Positions 17,949 to 26,987 of a stretch of 64,000 nt of DNA are shown in pieces. The notes beneath the pieces are model-generated. The model worked only from the letters and a program-made list of their open reading frames with translations, ran no database searches and had not been told where the DNA came from. The number at the start of each line of letters is the position of its first letter. The stretch's first letter is position 1. The stretch is from Spongiihabitans sp965206355 (GTDB lineage Bacteria > Pseudomonadota > Gammaproteobacteria > Arenicellales > Poriferihabitantaceae), in the NCBI GenBank assembly GCA_965206355.1, contig OZ242212.1, forward strand, positions 496,001 through 560,000, in the 5' to 3' direction. A program made the position numbers and the translations under genes.

Positions 17949-19538
17949 ATGAGCAGTTATCGGCAACAGTTTCCTTATCCTTCCCAGCGTATGCCAGTGA
18001 TGGCAAGAAATATAGTTGCCAGCTCGCAGCCATTGGCGGTACAGGCGGGATTGTCAATGATGCAGCAGGGTGGTAATGCCATAGATGCTGCAGTGGCAAC
18101 GGCGATTACCTTGAGCGTGGTTGAGCCAACCAGTAACGGTATCGGTAGCGATGCTTTTTGTATCTTGTGGGACGGCGAGAAATTGCATGGTCTTAACGCT
18201 TCGGGGCGAAGCCCATTCGCCACATCCGCTGATGACTTTGTCGGGCTGAGTAAAATGCCAGAGCGCGGATGGGACAGCGTAACAGTGCCGGGTTGTGTTA
18301 GTGGCTGGGTTGCTTTGTCCGACCGCTTCGGCAAACTGCCATTCGAGAAACTATTTGAATCCGCCATAGAATATGCCGACAATGGTTTTATAGTCACACC
18401 GATTACGGCACAGGCGTGGTCTTCAGCCGCACAAACATTCTCCGAATTTGAGGGTTTTGCACCCTTCTTGCCGGCAGGGACTGCGCCCAAAAGCGGTGAC
18501 TTATTTCGCTTTGCTGAGCAAGCGCGAACACTGGAGAAAATCGCTGATAGCCGAGGAGAAGCCTTTTATCGCGGTGATTTGGCAGAGCAGATAGTGGATA
18601 AAGCAAAGCGCGATGGGGCGCGGCTGGTTGCGGCAGATCTTGATGCTCATCAAGCGCACTGGGTTGATTTAATATCACAGCAGTATAACGATGTTGAATT
18701 GTATGAAATCCCACCCAACGGTCAGGGACTCGCTGCGCTCATCATGCTCGGAATTTTGCAACATCATCATATCGCACAATATGAAATGGATTCGACAGAC
18801 AGTCTGCATTGCCAGATTGAAGCGATGAAACTGGCTTTTGCCGATGCTTTTCGCTACATTGCTGATCCTGCCTGTATGGATATTGATGCAACTGCGCTGT
18901 TGGATGACGGTTATCTGCACAGTCGCGCGGCATTGATTGATATGAAAAAAGCGGCTAATCCTGATTATGGGTTGCCACCAAATAGTGGCACGGTTTATCT
19001 GACCACTGCCGACCGATCCGGCATGATGGTGTCCATGATTCAAAGCAATTATCAGGGGTTTGGCTCCGGTATCGTTATACCTGAAACCGGCATCAGCCTA
19101 CAGAATCGGGGGGCTGGTTTTGTGTTACAAGCGGGACATCCGAATCAAATTGCGGGTGGCAAACGACCTTTCCATACCATTATCCCCGCGTTTCTGTGTG
19201 CGAGTGGAGAACCCCTTATGAGCTTTGGCGTGATGGGTGGACACATGCAGGCACAGGGACATGCCCAAATGGTGATACGGGTTTGTGATTATGGACTCAA
19301 TCCACAGGCGGCAAGCGATGCGCCACGCTGGCAAGTCACGGACGATAATCAGCTACTGATTGAACAAGGCATTGACGATAACGTGCGCAATGAACTAAAA
19401 CATCGAGGACACCAGATTATCGATAACCATGCACGGACGATATTTAACATGGGTGGCGCACAGTTAATCGTCAAAACCGAGCATGGCTATATCGCGGGTT
19501 CCGACCATCGTAAGGACGGGATGGCTGTAGGATTTTGA
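17949..19538 (+). CDS. Gamma-glutamyltransferase-family protein
   Basis: About 529 residues from ATG 17949; an upstream TTG at 17931 is possible. The N-terminal section MMQQGGNAIDAAVATAITLS and VVEPTSNGIGSDAFCILWDG is the start of the large subunit. The Thr of NSGTVYLTTADRSGMM matches the autoprocessing nucleophile that separates the two subunits, and GSGIVIPETGISLQNRGAGF follows as expected. No clear signal peptide is present, as in YwrD-like members. It begins 34 bp after the RND permease and may be in the same transcript. Glutathione or a glutaryl compound could be the substrate. Confidence 0.9.
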   Translation: MSSYRQQFPYPSQRMPVMARNIVASSQPLAVQAGLSMMQQGGNAIDAAVATAITLSVVEPTSNGIGSDAFCILWDGEKLHGLNASGRSPFATSADDFVGLSKMPERGWDSVTVPGCVSGWVALSDRFGKLPFEKLFESAIEYADNGFIVTPITAQAWSSAAQTFSEFEGFAPFLPAGTAPKSGDLFRFAEQARTLEKIADSRGEAFYRGDLAEQIVDKAKRDGARLVAADLDAHQAHWVDLISQQYNDVELYEIPPNGQGLAALIMLGILQHHHIAQYEMDSTDSLHCQIEAMKLAFADAFRYIADPACMDIDATALLDDGYLHSRAALIDMKKAANPDYGLPPNSGTVYLTTADRSGMMVSMIQSNYQGFGSGIVIPETGISLQNRGAGFVLQAGHPNQIAGGKRPFHTIIPAFLCASGEPLMSFGVMGGHMQAQGHAQMVIRVCDYGLNPQAASDAPRWQVTDDNQLLIEQGIDDNVRNELKHRGHQIIDNHARTIFNMGGAQLIVKTEHGYIAGSDHRKDGMAVGF

Positions 19539-19556
19539 GGCGATATGTGGCATAGT

Positions 19557-19695
19557 GAGACCTTTGCACGGAAGATGATTTCGCTTTTAGGCAAGGCAAA
19601 AACGCACGGAATGAGGGAGTTTATGCTTATAAATGACCGATTGAGTACGATTTTAACGCAGCATGCAGGTGAAATGGCTTTCGTGCAAAGGTCTC
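19557..19695 (+). mobile_element. MITE copy 3 (139 bp, perfect target duplication)
   Basis: Standard copy with GAGACCTTTGCACGGAAG and CTTTCGTGCAAAGGTCTC ends, flanked on both sides by ATAGT. Located 18 bp after the gamma-glutamyltransferase stop. One frame is open from end to end with no stop. Confidence 0.93.
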
Positions 19696-19810
19696 ATAGT
19701 ATCGGTCTTGTCGGTCTGTCGGGCAGGCAGGCAGGAATAACAGTGCGGTATTCGAAGTGGCTACCCATTTTAGTTTAGTGTTTTAGTAAATAATTTCAAA
19801 TTGATAAAAA

Positions 19811-20395
19811 ATGATAGCACTTGAACCTCCGGTATGTGAGTTTGGATTACCGGCTTTGGATTTTAATTTGCTCGGTGTTGACGGCAAAATCTGGACTCTT
19901 GACGACTGTCGGGGCGAAAACGGATTGCTGGTTATGTTTATCTGTAACCATTGCCCTTATGTCAAAGCGGCTATTGACAGAATCGTTGCTGATGTCAACG
20001 ATCTTGAAAAGTATGGCATAAAAAGCGTCGCCATTATGTCAAACGATGCCGATGACTATCCCGAAGATTCTTTCGATAATATGAAGCGGGTGTCGGATCA
20101 ACATGATTTTACCTTTCCCTATCTGCTCGACAGTGAGCAGAAAACCGCTGAGGATTATGATGCCGTTTGTACTCCGGATTTCTTTGGCTACAACGCCGAC
20201 CTGCAACTCCAATACCGAGGGCGGCTGGATGGAAGCGGAATACAGCCAGTCGCCCCGAATCTCCGCCGCGAACTATATGAAGCTATGAAGCGAATTGCAC
20301 AAACAGGCAAGGGTCCGCTGGAACAAATTCCCAGCATCGGCTGCTCCATAAAATGGTCAAAAAAGACTCAAAGTAGATCGCCACAGACCGATTGA
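19811..20395 (+). CDS. Thioredoxin-family redoxin (AhpC/TSA or TlpA-like)
   Basis: 194 residues, cytoplasmic by lack of a signal peptide. The redox centre is FICNHCPYVKAAIDRIVADV (CxxC), preceded by an AhpC/TSA-like opening, LPALDFNLLGVDGKIWTLDD. PNLRRELYEAMKRIAQTGKG and PSIGCSIKW at the end are typical of the CNHCPYVK redoxin family found in many proteobacteria. Likely a thiol-disulfide oxidoreductase or peroxidase; physiological partner unknown. It lies between two MITE copies. Confidence 0.9.
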   Translation: MIALEPPVCEFGLPALDFNLLGVDGKIWTLDDCRGENGLLVMFICNHCPYVKAAIDRIVADVNDLEKYGIKSVAIMSNDADDYPEDSFDNMKRVSDQHDFTFPYLLDSEQKTAEDYDAVCTPDFFGYNADLQLQYRGRLDGSGIQPVAPNLRRELYEAMKRIAQTGKGPLEQIPSIGCSIKWSKKTQSRSPQTD

Positions 20396-20495
20396 CCGCG
20401 CCTGGCACACTGCCAAGCCACGAGTTTTGCCGAAACCATCCAATCTCATTGATTAAGGAGCCTGGCGGCTGTTAGCCGTGTTAAACCCTGTTAGT

Positions 20496-20633
20496 GAGAC
20501 CTTTCACGGAAGATGATTTCGCTTTCAGGCAAGGCAAAAACGCACGGAATGAGGGAGTTTATGTTTATAAATGACCGATTGAGTACGATTTTAACGCAGT
20601 ATGCAGGTGAAATGGCTTTCGTGCAAAGGTCTC
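20496..20633 (+). mobile_element. MITE copy 4 (138 bp, perfect target duplication)
   Basis: One base shorter than the standard copy (GAGACCTTTCACGG lacks one G). Flanked on both sides by TTAGT. It sits between the convergent redoxin and peroxiredoxin genes. Confidence 0.92.
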
Positions 20634-20652
20634 TTAGTAGTGTTTAACCGAT

Positions 20653-21309
20653 TTAGGGTTGTTTAACCAGACGCAGATACGGTTTTACGGTGTTCCAGCC
20701 GTCGGGGTATTTCTCTTTCGCCTGTTCATCAGAGACGGCAGGAACGATGATAACATCGTCGCCCTGTTTCCAGTTTGCCGGCGTTGCCACCTGATGTTTG
20801 GCAGTAAGTTGCATGGAGTCAATGACCCGCAAAATTTCATCGAAGTTGCGCCCAGTGGTCATTGGATAGGTCATCATTAGTTTGATGTTCTTGTCAGGCC
20901 CAACCACATAGACCGTGCGTACCGTGGCATTGGTCATGGCGGTGCGCCCCTCGGCAGCGCCGTTCTCGTCCGCTGGAAACATATTATAGCGTTTTGCAAC
21001 ACTCAGGTCAGTATCACCAATCATTGGGAAGTTGACCGCATATCCCTGAGTTTCCTCAATATCTTTCGCCCATTCGGCGTGATCATCAACAGCATCAATA
21101 CTCAAACCGATGACCTTGCAATTACGTTTTTCAAATTCTGGTTTGAGCTTGGCAACATAACCTAATTCGGTGGTACATACCGGCGTGAAATCCTTAGGAT
21201 GAGAAAACAAAACCCCCCAACCATCATCAAGCCATTCATGGAAACTGATTTTTCCTTGTGTCGTATTCGCCGTGAAATCCGGCGCTTGATCATTAATTCT
21301 CAATGTCAT
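20653..21309 (-). CDS. 1-Cys peroxiredoxin (Prx6 type)
   Basis: 218 residues. LFSHPKDFTPVCTTELGYVA holds the peroxidatic Cys in PxxxTxxC context. There is no resolving Cys in the usual 2-Cys position, and the long C-terminal domain (NWKQGDDVIIVPAVSDEQAK) is typical of Prx6. It reduces hydrogen peroxide and organic peroxides in the cytoplasm. Convergent with the redoxin gene. Confidence 0.95.
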   Translation of the reverse strand: MTLRINDQAPDFTANTTQGKISFHEWLDDGWGVLFSHPKDFTPVCTTELGYVAKLKPEFEKRNCKVIGLSIDAVDDHAEWAKDIEETQGYAVNFPMIGDTDLSVAKRYNMFPADENGAAEGRTAMTNATVRTVYVVGPDKNIKLMMTYPMTTGRNFDEILRVIDSMQLTAKHQVATPANWKQGDDVIIVPAVSDEQAKEKYPDGWNTVKPYLRLVKQP

Positions 21310-21408
21310 CTTATGCTCCTCATTTAATAGGTTAACAAAAACTATTCAGCTCGGAATCATACACCATAATGTGCCGCAACGAATAAATAATGGGGCTGAC
21401 CCAGATAA

Positions 21409-21520
21409 TCACATTAATTTACGTTTAACCCATTGTTTTAATTGCGATATAGAAAACAGTGAAAGGTCGGCAACCTTGGCTGTATAATGGTTTGCACCAA
21501 AACAACCATCACCCAATGGG
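21409..21520 (-). pseudogene. Possible remnant of an IS1595-type transposase C-terminus
   Basis: The minus frame ends ISQLKQWVKRKLM. The 18 bases AACCCATTGTTTTAATTG (about 21426-21443) are identical to the segment encoding the end of the intact IS1595 transposase at 59651-60316 (QLKQWV) and are in the same reading phase. Beyond this the similarity fades. No terminal repeat was found. In the rest of the 21310-21782 gap I see nothing else apart from a weak hairpin. Confidence 0.35.
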
Positions 21521-21739
21521 TGAAACAACCAAGTTGACGCACACTTCATGGCACCCGGTCTGGACAGGGGGATCACTTCGCTGACCACGATTGAACCGCA
21601 ACTTGCCCGACAGGCTCCGCCTGCGTATCTCGATCTAACACGCTAACTACATGAATCCGCTTGTTGTTCCAGAGCGCAACAGATACCCACAACATCTCCG
21701 CCAATGACAATGATATTTACCATACATATTTTTCTTTTC

Positions 21740-21769
21740 AAAAAACAGCTTGCTGGCGGTTCATCCAGC
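21740..21769 (-). terminator. Weak hairpin between the peroxiredoxin and the aldolase gene
   Basis: On the minus strand GCTGG and CCAGC pair across an 8-base loop (21752-21769) and are followed within six bases by TTTTTT. It lies just beyond the stop of the DHDPS-family gene. The stem is short. Confidence 0.35.
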
Positions 21770-21782
21770 GTCAATTAGGGGG

Positions 21783-22661
21783 TTACCAGTTCAGGATTGG
21801 TTCCATCGCCATGCGGAATTCAGCTTTTTCATCTTCCGTCAACGGGCCAAGCGGCGCACGACATTCACCCACAGGTGTGCCCTGTAGTTCGCAACCATAT
21901 TTGATCTTTTGCACAAACTTACCACTTTCAAGGACATTCATCGCACGATACAATATTGCCATCTGGTCACGCGCTTTGTTCATATCACCAGAGCGGAATG
22001 TCTTGTCCAGATCACAACAGGCTTTCGCCATGCAGTTTGCCGGACCACAAATCCAGCTATCCGCGCCCCAGATCATGAAATCAAGTGCGATGTCATCTGA
22101 CCCGCTAACCAGGTCAATGCGGTCTTTGTAGTGGTTATAAATATCAACCGCTCGCTGCAACACACCGCTGGATTCCTTGATACCTATAACCCGGGGGTTA
22201 TCGGCCAGCGCGTCCAGCACATCAAAGGAAATTTCGATACCGTCTTTATATGGGTAATTGTACAGCACCAGCTCCACATCAACCGCCTTCAGTATAGCAT
22301 TGTAATGGTTTAAAAGTTCTGTATCTGTTGGGCGTGTGTAAAATGGGGTTGCCAATAGAACGCAGTCATAACCGATCTCCTTGGCGGCAGCAGTATTTTC
22401 AATCACTTCGCGGGTTGCGGGCGCATTGGTGCCCGCGATCAGAAGCTCGTCATCATTGGCAAAATCCTTGACAAACTTGAGAACCTCAAGGCGCTCTTCA
22501 TAGCTCTGCGAAAAATATTCGCCAGTCGACCCATTGGGCACCCAACCGGTCACACCCGCAGCACGCATATTTGTCATGTGTACTTCAAATGTATTGAAAT
22601 CGATATTATTTTTTGCATCAAACGGGGTTACCAGAGCGGGCATTACACCTGTGAGTTTCAT
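21783..22661 (-). CDS. DHDPS/NAL-family aldolase
   Basis: 292 residues in the dihydrodipicolinate synthase superfamily. VTGWVPNGSTGEYFSQSYEE corresponds to the GTTGE substrate loop, VELVLYNYP carries the catalytic Tyr, and NPRVIGIKESSG the Schiff-base Lys. The substituted GSTGEY loop and the lack of a lysine-operon context make a catabolic aldolase (keto-deoxy sugar acid, hydroxyproline or similar) at least as likely as DapA. Next to a decayed choline sulfatase gene on the same strand. Confidence 0.85.
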   Translation of the reverse strand: MKLTGVMPALVTPFDAKNNIDFNTFEVHMTNMRAAGVTGWVPNGSTGEYFSQSYEERLEVLKFVKDFANDDELLIAGTNAPATREVIENTAAAKEIGYDCVLLATPFYTRPTDTELLNHYNAILKAVDVELVLYNYPYKDGIEISFDVLDALADNPRVIGIKESSGVLQRAVDIYNHYKDRIDLVSGSDDIALDFMIWGADSWICGPANCMAKACCDLDKTFRSGDMNKARDQMAILYRAMNVLESGKFVQKIKYGCELQGTPVGECRAPLGPLTEDEKAEFRMAMEPILNW

Positions 22662-22676
22662 GATTGCTTTCTCCTG

Positions 22677-23071
22677 TTACTTGGATTTATATGATAGGTG
22701 GCCACGGCACTCAACTGTTGGAAAAACATTACCGCGGCGGACATAGTTGGTATTTTGAATTAAATGGCGAGGGGTAAAATCCCAGATTTCCTGCCACCCG
22801 ACAGACAAAGCACTATCGACCAATTTGCGTGTGTTTCGATCAGCAAGGACTTCATCAGCCAGCGTATCCAAATCCCATGTAGTTTCTGCTATTCAGTCAA
22901 CCGTGTTTCGTCTTTGTCCGCTTCACCAGCCAGATTATGCGACTCGTTCGGGTCAGTTTTAAGATCAAATAACTGTGGTGGGTGTCCACGAGAGCGCGGC
23001 CGTTTTTTATCGCCATCACGCACTAAAACACGTGGGGATGCCGCGCCACCATCAAGGTATTCAACAAACAC
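22677..23071 (-). pseudogene. Choline-sulfatase C-terminal remnant (betC-like)
   Basis: The first piece (GTG start near 23071) reads FVEYLDGGAASPRVLVRDGD and PPQLFDLKTDPNESHNLAGE, typical of the end of type I sulfatases. A stop at about 22886 is followed in another frame by TTWDLDTLADEVLADRNTRK and WQEIWDFTPRHLIQNTNYVR, the C-terminal region specific to choline sulfatase. So one frameshift near 22885 splits the gene, and roughly the N-terminal 70 percent, including the formylglycine site, is missing. The intact enzyme would release choline from choline-O-sulfate. Confidence 0.8.
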
Positions 23072-23183
23072 GAATCAGCCAATTTTTTCTCCTTATTAGG
23101 GATATTGCAAACCGTTCCACCGTAGATATTCAGCACGAAAAAGTCAGCTGATCAACCATAAACAGGATGATGTTTGATTGATC

Positions 23184-23322
23184 GAGACCTTTGCACGGAA
23201 GATGATTTCGCTTTCAGGTAAGGCAAAAACGCACGGAATGAGGGAGTTTATGCTTATAAATGACCGATTGAGTACGATTTTAACGCAGCATGCAGGTGAA
23301 ATGGCTTTCGTGCAAAGGTCTC
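23184..23322 (+). mobile_element. MITE copy 5 (139 bp)
   Basis: Standard ends and full length, nearly identical to copy 3. Flanks (TGATC left, ACATT right) do not match, so a deletion or recombination may have removed one side; the betC relic stops about 110 bp away on the left. End-to-end open frame preserved. Confidence 0.9.
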
Positions 23323-23393
23323 ACATTGATTATACGATGCTACTATGGGGGATTATAACCTTGATGAAATGTGTTTGCGGTTGTGTTTAAGAA

Positions 23394-24137
23394 CTAGCCG
23401 CACTTGCTTTCGCCACAGTTGAGGCAGGTCATACAACCGTCCATTAACACGGTCGCTTTGGTATTACATTTTGTACACAGTGTTGCGGCGACAGGGAAGT
23501 TATCAGCACACTGCGATTGATTTTGTTCTTCAAATTCTTTGCGTTTCTGATCGACCAGTGCTTGCTGGTGTTGATCAAGATCTTTGTTAACAATCATCCC
23601 GATCATTTTCAAATGGGATTCAATAGCATCACCAATCTCAGCAACCAAAGACGGCATGAATTTTCCACCGCGCCTAAAGTAGCCGCCTTTAGGGTCGAAT
23701 ACGCTTTGTAGCTCGTCAACCAGAAAAGTAACATCGCCGCCTTTTCTAAATACAGCAGAAATAATCAGTGTCAGCCCCGATATCCACTGATAGTGATCCA
23801 TGTTTTTTGAGTTAATGAAAATCTCAAAGGGTCTGCGTTTTTCAAATGGCGTGTCCGGATTCAGGAGAATATCGTTGATAGTAATGTAGAACGCATGTTC
23901 GGAAACGGGTGTTTTGATTTTGTAGGTGTTGCCGATTAAGCGATCTGGGCGCATCACTTTTTCGTGCATTTGTACGACTTTGGACGGATTATGAGTGCCC
24001 ATATCCAGAGACTCGGTTACCTGCTTGTCGGTTTGTTGCGGAGTGTCTAAGTGATTATGCTGATTACTGGCATGGTGGTCGGAATCGGCTCTGACAACAT
24101 TGTAATCAACGATTTGTTTGTCAATTTTAATAACCAT
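23394..24137 (-). CDS. nrdJb: Class II ribonucleotide reductase, C-terminal subunit NrdJb (TSCPD domain)
   Basis: 247 residues. The core FEIFINSKNMDHYQWISGLT and FRRGGKFMPSLVAEIGDAIE match the TSCPD-type C-terminal part of B12-dependent ribonucleotide reductase. The end, LCTKCNTKATVLMDGCMTCL then NCGESKCG, forms a Cys-rich zinc-binding tail that also holds the terminal redox cysteines. In Pseudomonas aeruginosa the same split into NrdJa and NrdJb is known, with NrdJb needed for activity. It lies 277 bp downstream of nrdJa; the gap shows no gene. Confidence 0.9.
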   Translation of the reverse strand: MVIKIDKQIVDYNVVRADSDHHASNQHNHLDTPQQTDKQVTESLDMGTHNPSKVVQMHEKVMRPDRLIGNTYKIKTPVSEHAFYITINDILLNPDTPFEKRRPFEIFINSKNMDHYQWISGLTLIISAVFRKGGDVTFLVDELQSVFDPKGGYFRRGGKFMPSLVAEIGDAIESHLKMIGMIVNKDLDQHQQALVDQKRKEFEEQNQSQCADNFPVAATLCTKCNTKATVLMDGCMTCLNCGESKCG

Positions 24138-24414
24138 GATTTAATCCGTGTTTTTTGTACTGTTTATATGATGTTTAAGAAACTGATTGAGCTGTTAGCG
24201 GGTAACTCGTTGGGGTTTGCTTAGTAAACTTTGCTGGATAGCGTATGGTGTTTCCATTAACCACTCCATATTCCGATTGAACTGAATCCTTCTGTTACGC
24301 TGACTGTTTCGAGCAAGGGTTAAATATTTTTTATTGGCTTTTTTCATAATTTCAAGGTCTGCTTTAAGTTATTGAAGCGCAATTTTGTCGGGCAAAGCGT
24401 GAAAAAACGTGCTG

Positions 24415-26568
24415 TTAAAATCTACCGTAGTAGCCCTCTTTTAATGCGTCAAACAGATTGGCAGCAGTGTGCGTTTCACCATCGTACTCGATTTCCTCAT
24501 TGCCTTTAACCTCAATTATTTCACCATTTTCCAGCGTGAACTGATAGGTGGTGTTTTTCAAATCCTGTTCTTTTACCAAAACACCTTGAAATACTTCGGG
24601 GTTAAAGCGAAATGTGGTGCATCCCTTCAGCCCTTTTTCCCAAGCATATTGATAGATGTTTTGAAAATCCTTGAAAGCAAAATCTGTTGGCACATTGGCT
24701 GTTTTTGAGATTGAAGAATCAATCCATTTTTGTGCCGCGGCCTGCACATCAACATGCTGTTTCGGAGTAACCTCATCGGTGGTTACGAAATAATCCGGTA
24801 GATTGTTTGTCTTGTTTTCGGGCGGTGCCTCTGCAACGGCTGATGTCGCCTGTGGATTCACCAGATGACGGTAGGCTAATAATTCGTATGACAATACATC
24901 CACTTTCTCTTTGGACTTTTTCCCTTCACGGATAATGTTGCGGCTATAGCTGTGGGCAAAAGTCGGCTCAATGCCGTTGCTGACATTATTTGCCAGAGAC
25001 AAGCTGATGGTGCCCGTAGGCGCAATCGAGGTGTGGTGCGTATAACGACATCCTTTAGTTGCGATTCCGTCTTGCAATGCTTTCGGGAATTGCTGCATAT
25101 AACGGCTATATTTCCCCATTAACACGGCGCCTTTAACGGTATCACCACGATGGTAGCCGTCCCTTTTCATTTCTGGTCGTTTCGCCAGCATTTCGCTGGT
25201 AACAGTGTATTCCTGATTCAATATCGGGGCAACGCCCTTTTCTTCAGCTAGCTCAATGCCGACTTTCCAACCGACAGTCGCCATTGTTTCGGCAATCTGT
25301 TCGGTAAACTTCAGCGAATCGGCATCGCCATATTTCATTTTTAACATGGTCAGCGTTGAACCGAGTCCGAGGAAACCCATACCATGTCGCCGTTTCGATA
25401 AAATTTCTTTGCTTTGTTTGTCAAGTGGCAAGCCGTTAATTTCCACGACGTTATCCAGCATACGACAAAAGACAGCGACCACTTGCGCATACTTTTTCCA
25501 ATCAAATTTGGCATCATCGGTAAAGGGGTCATCGACAAATTTAGTGAGGTTGACCGAACCCAAAAGACATGCGCCATAAGGGGGTAGTGGTTGTTCACCA
25601 CAGGGATTGGTGGCACGGATATTCTCGCAAAACCAGTTATTATTCATCTCATTGATTCGATCTACCAGAATGAAACCGGGTTCGGCGTAGTCGTAGGTGG
25701 AGTTCATAATCAGGTTCCATAAGCGCCGGGCTGGAATGGTGTTGTACACCCGACAAGCGACCTGACCGAGATTATCGGTTGTGTAACCTGATGTTTGTGA
25801 CCAGGGTCGCATAATGACCTCGTATTCGCTGCTGTCTATTTCCTGTTGGGTAGCGGGGAAATACAGTTTCCATTCGGCATCATCATTGACCGCTTGCATA
25901 AAATCATCGGTAATTAAACAGGATAAATTAAATTGTCGCAGACGCGCATTTTCACGTTTAGCACGGATGAATTCGAGAATATCCGGATGAGAAATATCAA
26001 AAGTACCCATCTGTGCGCCTCGTCGTCCACCGGCAGAGGAAACGGTAAAGCACATAGAGTCAAAAATATCCATAAAAGACAGTGGTCCAGAGGTATAAGC
26101 ACCCGCACCGTTAACGAAAGCACCCTTGGGGCGCAAGGTGGAGAATTCATAGCCAATACCGCAACCCGCTTTCAAGGTCATCCCAGCTTCGTGGGCAGAT
26201 CGCAAAACGCCGTCCATAGAATCGGGAATGGTTCCAGAAACAGTGCAGTTAATGGTGCTGGTTGCCGGTTTATGCTGCAGCGCGCCAGCGTTTGAGGTAA
26301 TTCGACCTGCGGGAATGGCACCGTGTTGTAATGCCCACAAAAATTTATTATGCCATTCTTGTTGTTGCAAATGAGTCGTTTCGACTTTTGCCAAAGCGTT
26401 CGCAACCCGATTGTATGTTGCCTCAATATCTTTATCCACAGCCTGTCCACTCGTATCTTTCAGGCGATATTTTTTATCCCAGATATCATAGGATGCGGGC
26501 TGAAGCGCAATATCATTCAGGGAGGGAGCGGCTAAGTTGTTTTTATTCGCTACGTTGACCGTTTTCAT
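24415..26568 (-). CDS. nrdJa: Class II (adenosylcobalamin-dependent) ribonucleotide reductase, catalytic subunit NrdJa
   Basis: 717 residues. The barrel shows GRITSNAGALQHKPATSTIN, CTVSGTIPDSMDGVLRSAHE, SSAGGRRGAQMGTFDISHPD and the active-site segment RATNPCGEQPLPPYGACLLG with the radical Cys. The later HHTSIAPTGTISLSLANNVS fits the same family. It reduces ribonucleotides aerobically or anaerobically using a cobalamin-derived thiyl radical and needs external B12 or its own synthesis. The C-terminal portion is encoded separately as nrdJb. Possible NrdR sites lie about 220 bp upstream. Confidence 0.96.
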   Translation of the reverse strand: MKTVNVANKNNLAAPSLNDIALQPASYDIWDKKYRLKDTSGQAVDKDIEATYNRVANALAKVETTHLQQQEWHNKFLWALQHGAIPAGRITSNAGALQHKPATSTINCTVSGTIPDSMDGVLRSAHEAGMTLKAGCGIGYEFSTLRPKGAFVNGAGAYTSGPLSFMDIFDSMCFTVSSAGGRRGAQMGTFDISHPDILEFIRAKRENARLRQFNLSCLITDDFMQAVNDDAEWKLYFPATQQEIDSSEYEVIMRPWSQTSGYTTDNLGQVACRVYNTIPARRLWNLIMNSTYDYAEPGFILVDRINEMNNNWFCENIRATNPCGEQPLPPYGACLLGSVNLTKFVDDPFTDDAKFDWKKYAQVVAVFCRMLDNVVEINGLPLDKQSKEILSKRRHGMGFLGLGSTLTMLKMKYGDADSLKFTEQIAETMATVGWKVGIELAEEKGVAPILNQEYTVTSEMLAKRPEMKRDGYHRGDTVKGAVLMGKYSRYMQQFPKALQDGIATKGCRYTHHTSIAPTGTISLSLANNVSNGIEPTFAHSYSRNIIREGKKSKEKVDVLSYELLAYRHLVNPQATSAVAEAPPENKTNNLPDYFVTTDEVTPKQHVDVQAAAQKWIDSSISKTANVPTDFAFKDFQNIYQYAWEKGLKGCTTFRFNPEVFQGVLVKEQDLKNTTYQFTLENGEIIEVKGNEEIEYDGETHTAANLFDALKEGYYGRF

Positions 26569-26788
26569 GATTACCTTTCCTCAACTTATAGGTCTTTGAC
26601 AAGACCGTAACGTCATCAATAAATAACTTTATCCCTGTTAGCGTTACTCCCCTTGTTGGTGTTGCCATACATACCCTTGCCATTAAATGTGTCATGATAA
26701 TGACAACCATCGGGAGCGGATTTCAACGCATAGGTGCAACACTAGGGTTGATATGCCGATGTTCTGGGCGATGTACTTTGCCGTATTT

Positions 26789-26838
26789 CAACTACATATA
26801 GTGGCAAAAAACTGATTTTAATACCAACATATAGGTTC
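26789..26838 (-). promoter_or_regulatory. Possible tandem NrdR boxes upstream of nrdJa
   Basis: Two sites share ACATATAG (26794-26801 and 26827-26834), 33 bases apart. The first, CAACTACATATAGTGG, matches 12 of 16 positions of the palindromic NrdR consensus as I remember it; the second, TACCAACATATAGGTT, matches about 9. Paired boxes on one face of the helix are usual for NrdR. No cobalamin riboswitch motif was recognised in the 26569-26987 gap, which otherwise shows no gene. Confidence 0.35.
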
Positions 26839-26987
26839 CGTCAAAATTATTTTTCCCGTCCAATTATTTCAATAAGTTACCTGCATGATCGCAGATAACG
26901 GGTGTGGGTCAATCTAAAAATGTCTCGCCCTGAACAAGAAAGTCCATAAACAGGGGAGGCTGAAAGAGTAGCGGGATTTTTGTAGCG

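Noticed and set aside
23178..23390. Short plus-strand frames starting KMISLSGKAKTHGMREF at several places
   Set aside because: They lie inside MITE copies and end in flanking sequence, so they are treated as element sequence and not separate genes.
26569..26987. Cobalamin riboswitch upstream of nrdJa
   Set aside because: No conserved B12-box or core helices could be recognised by eye.
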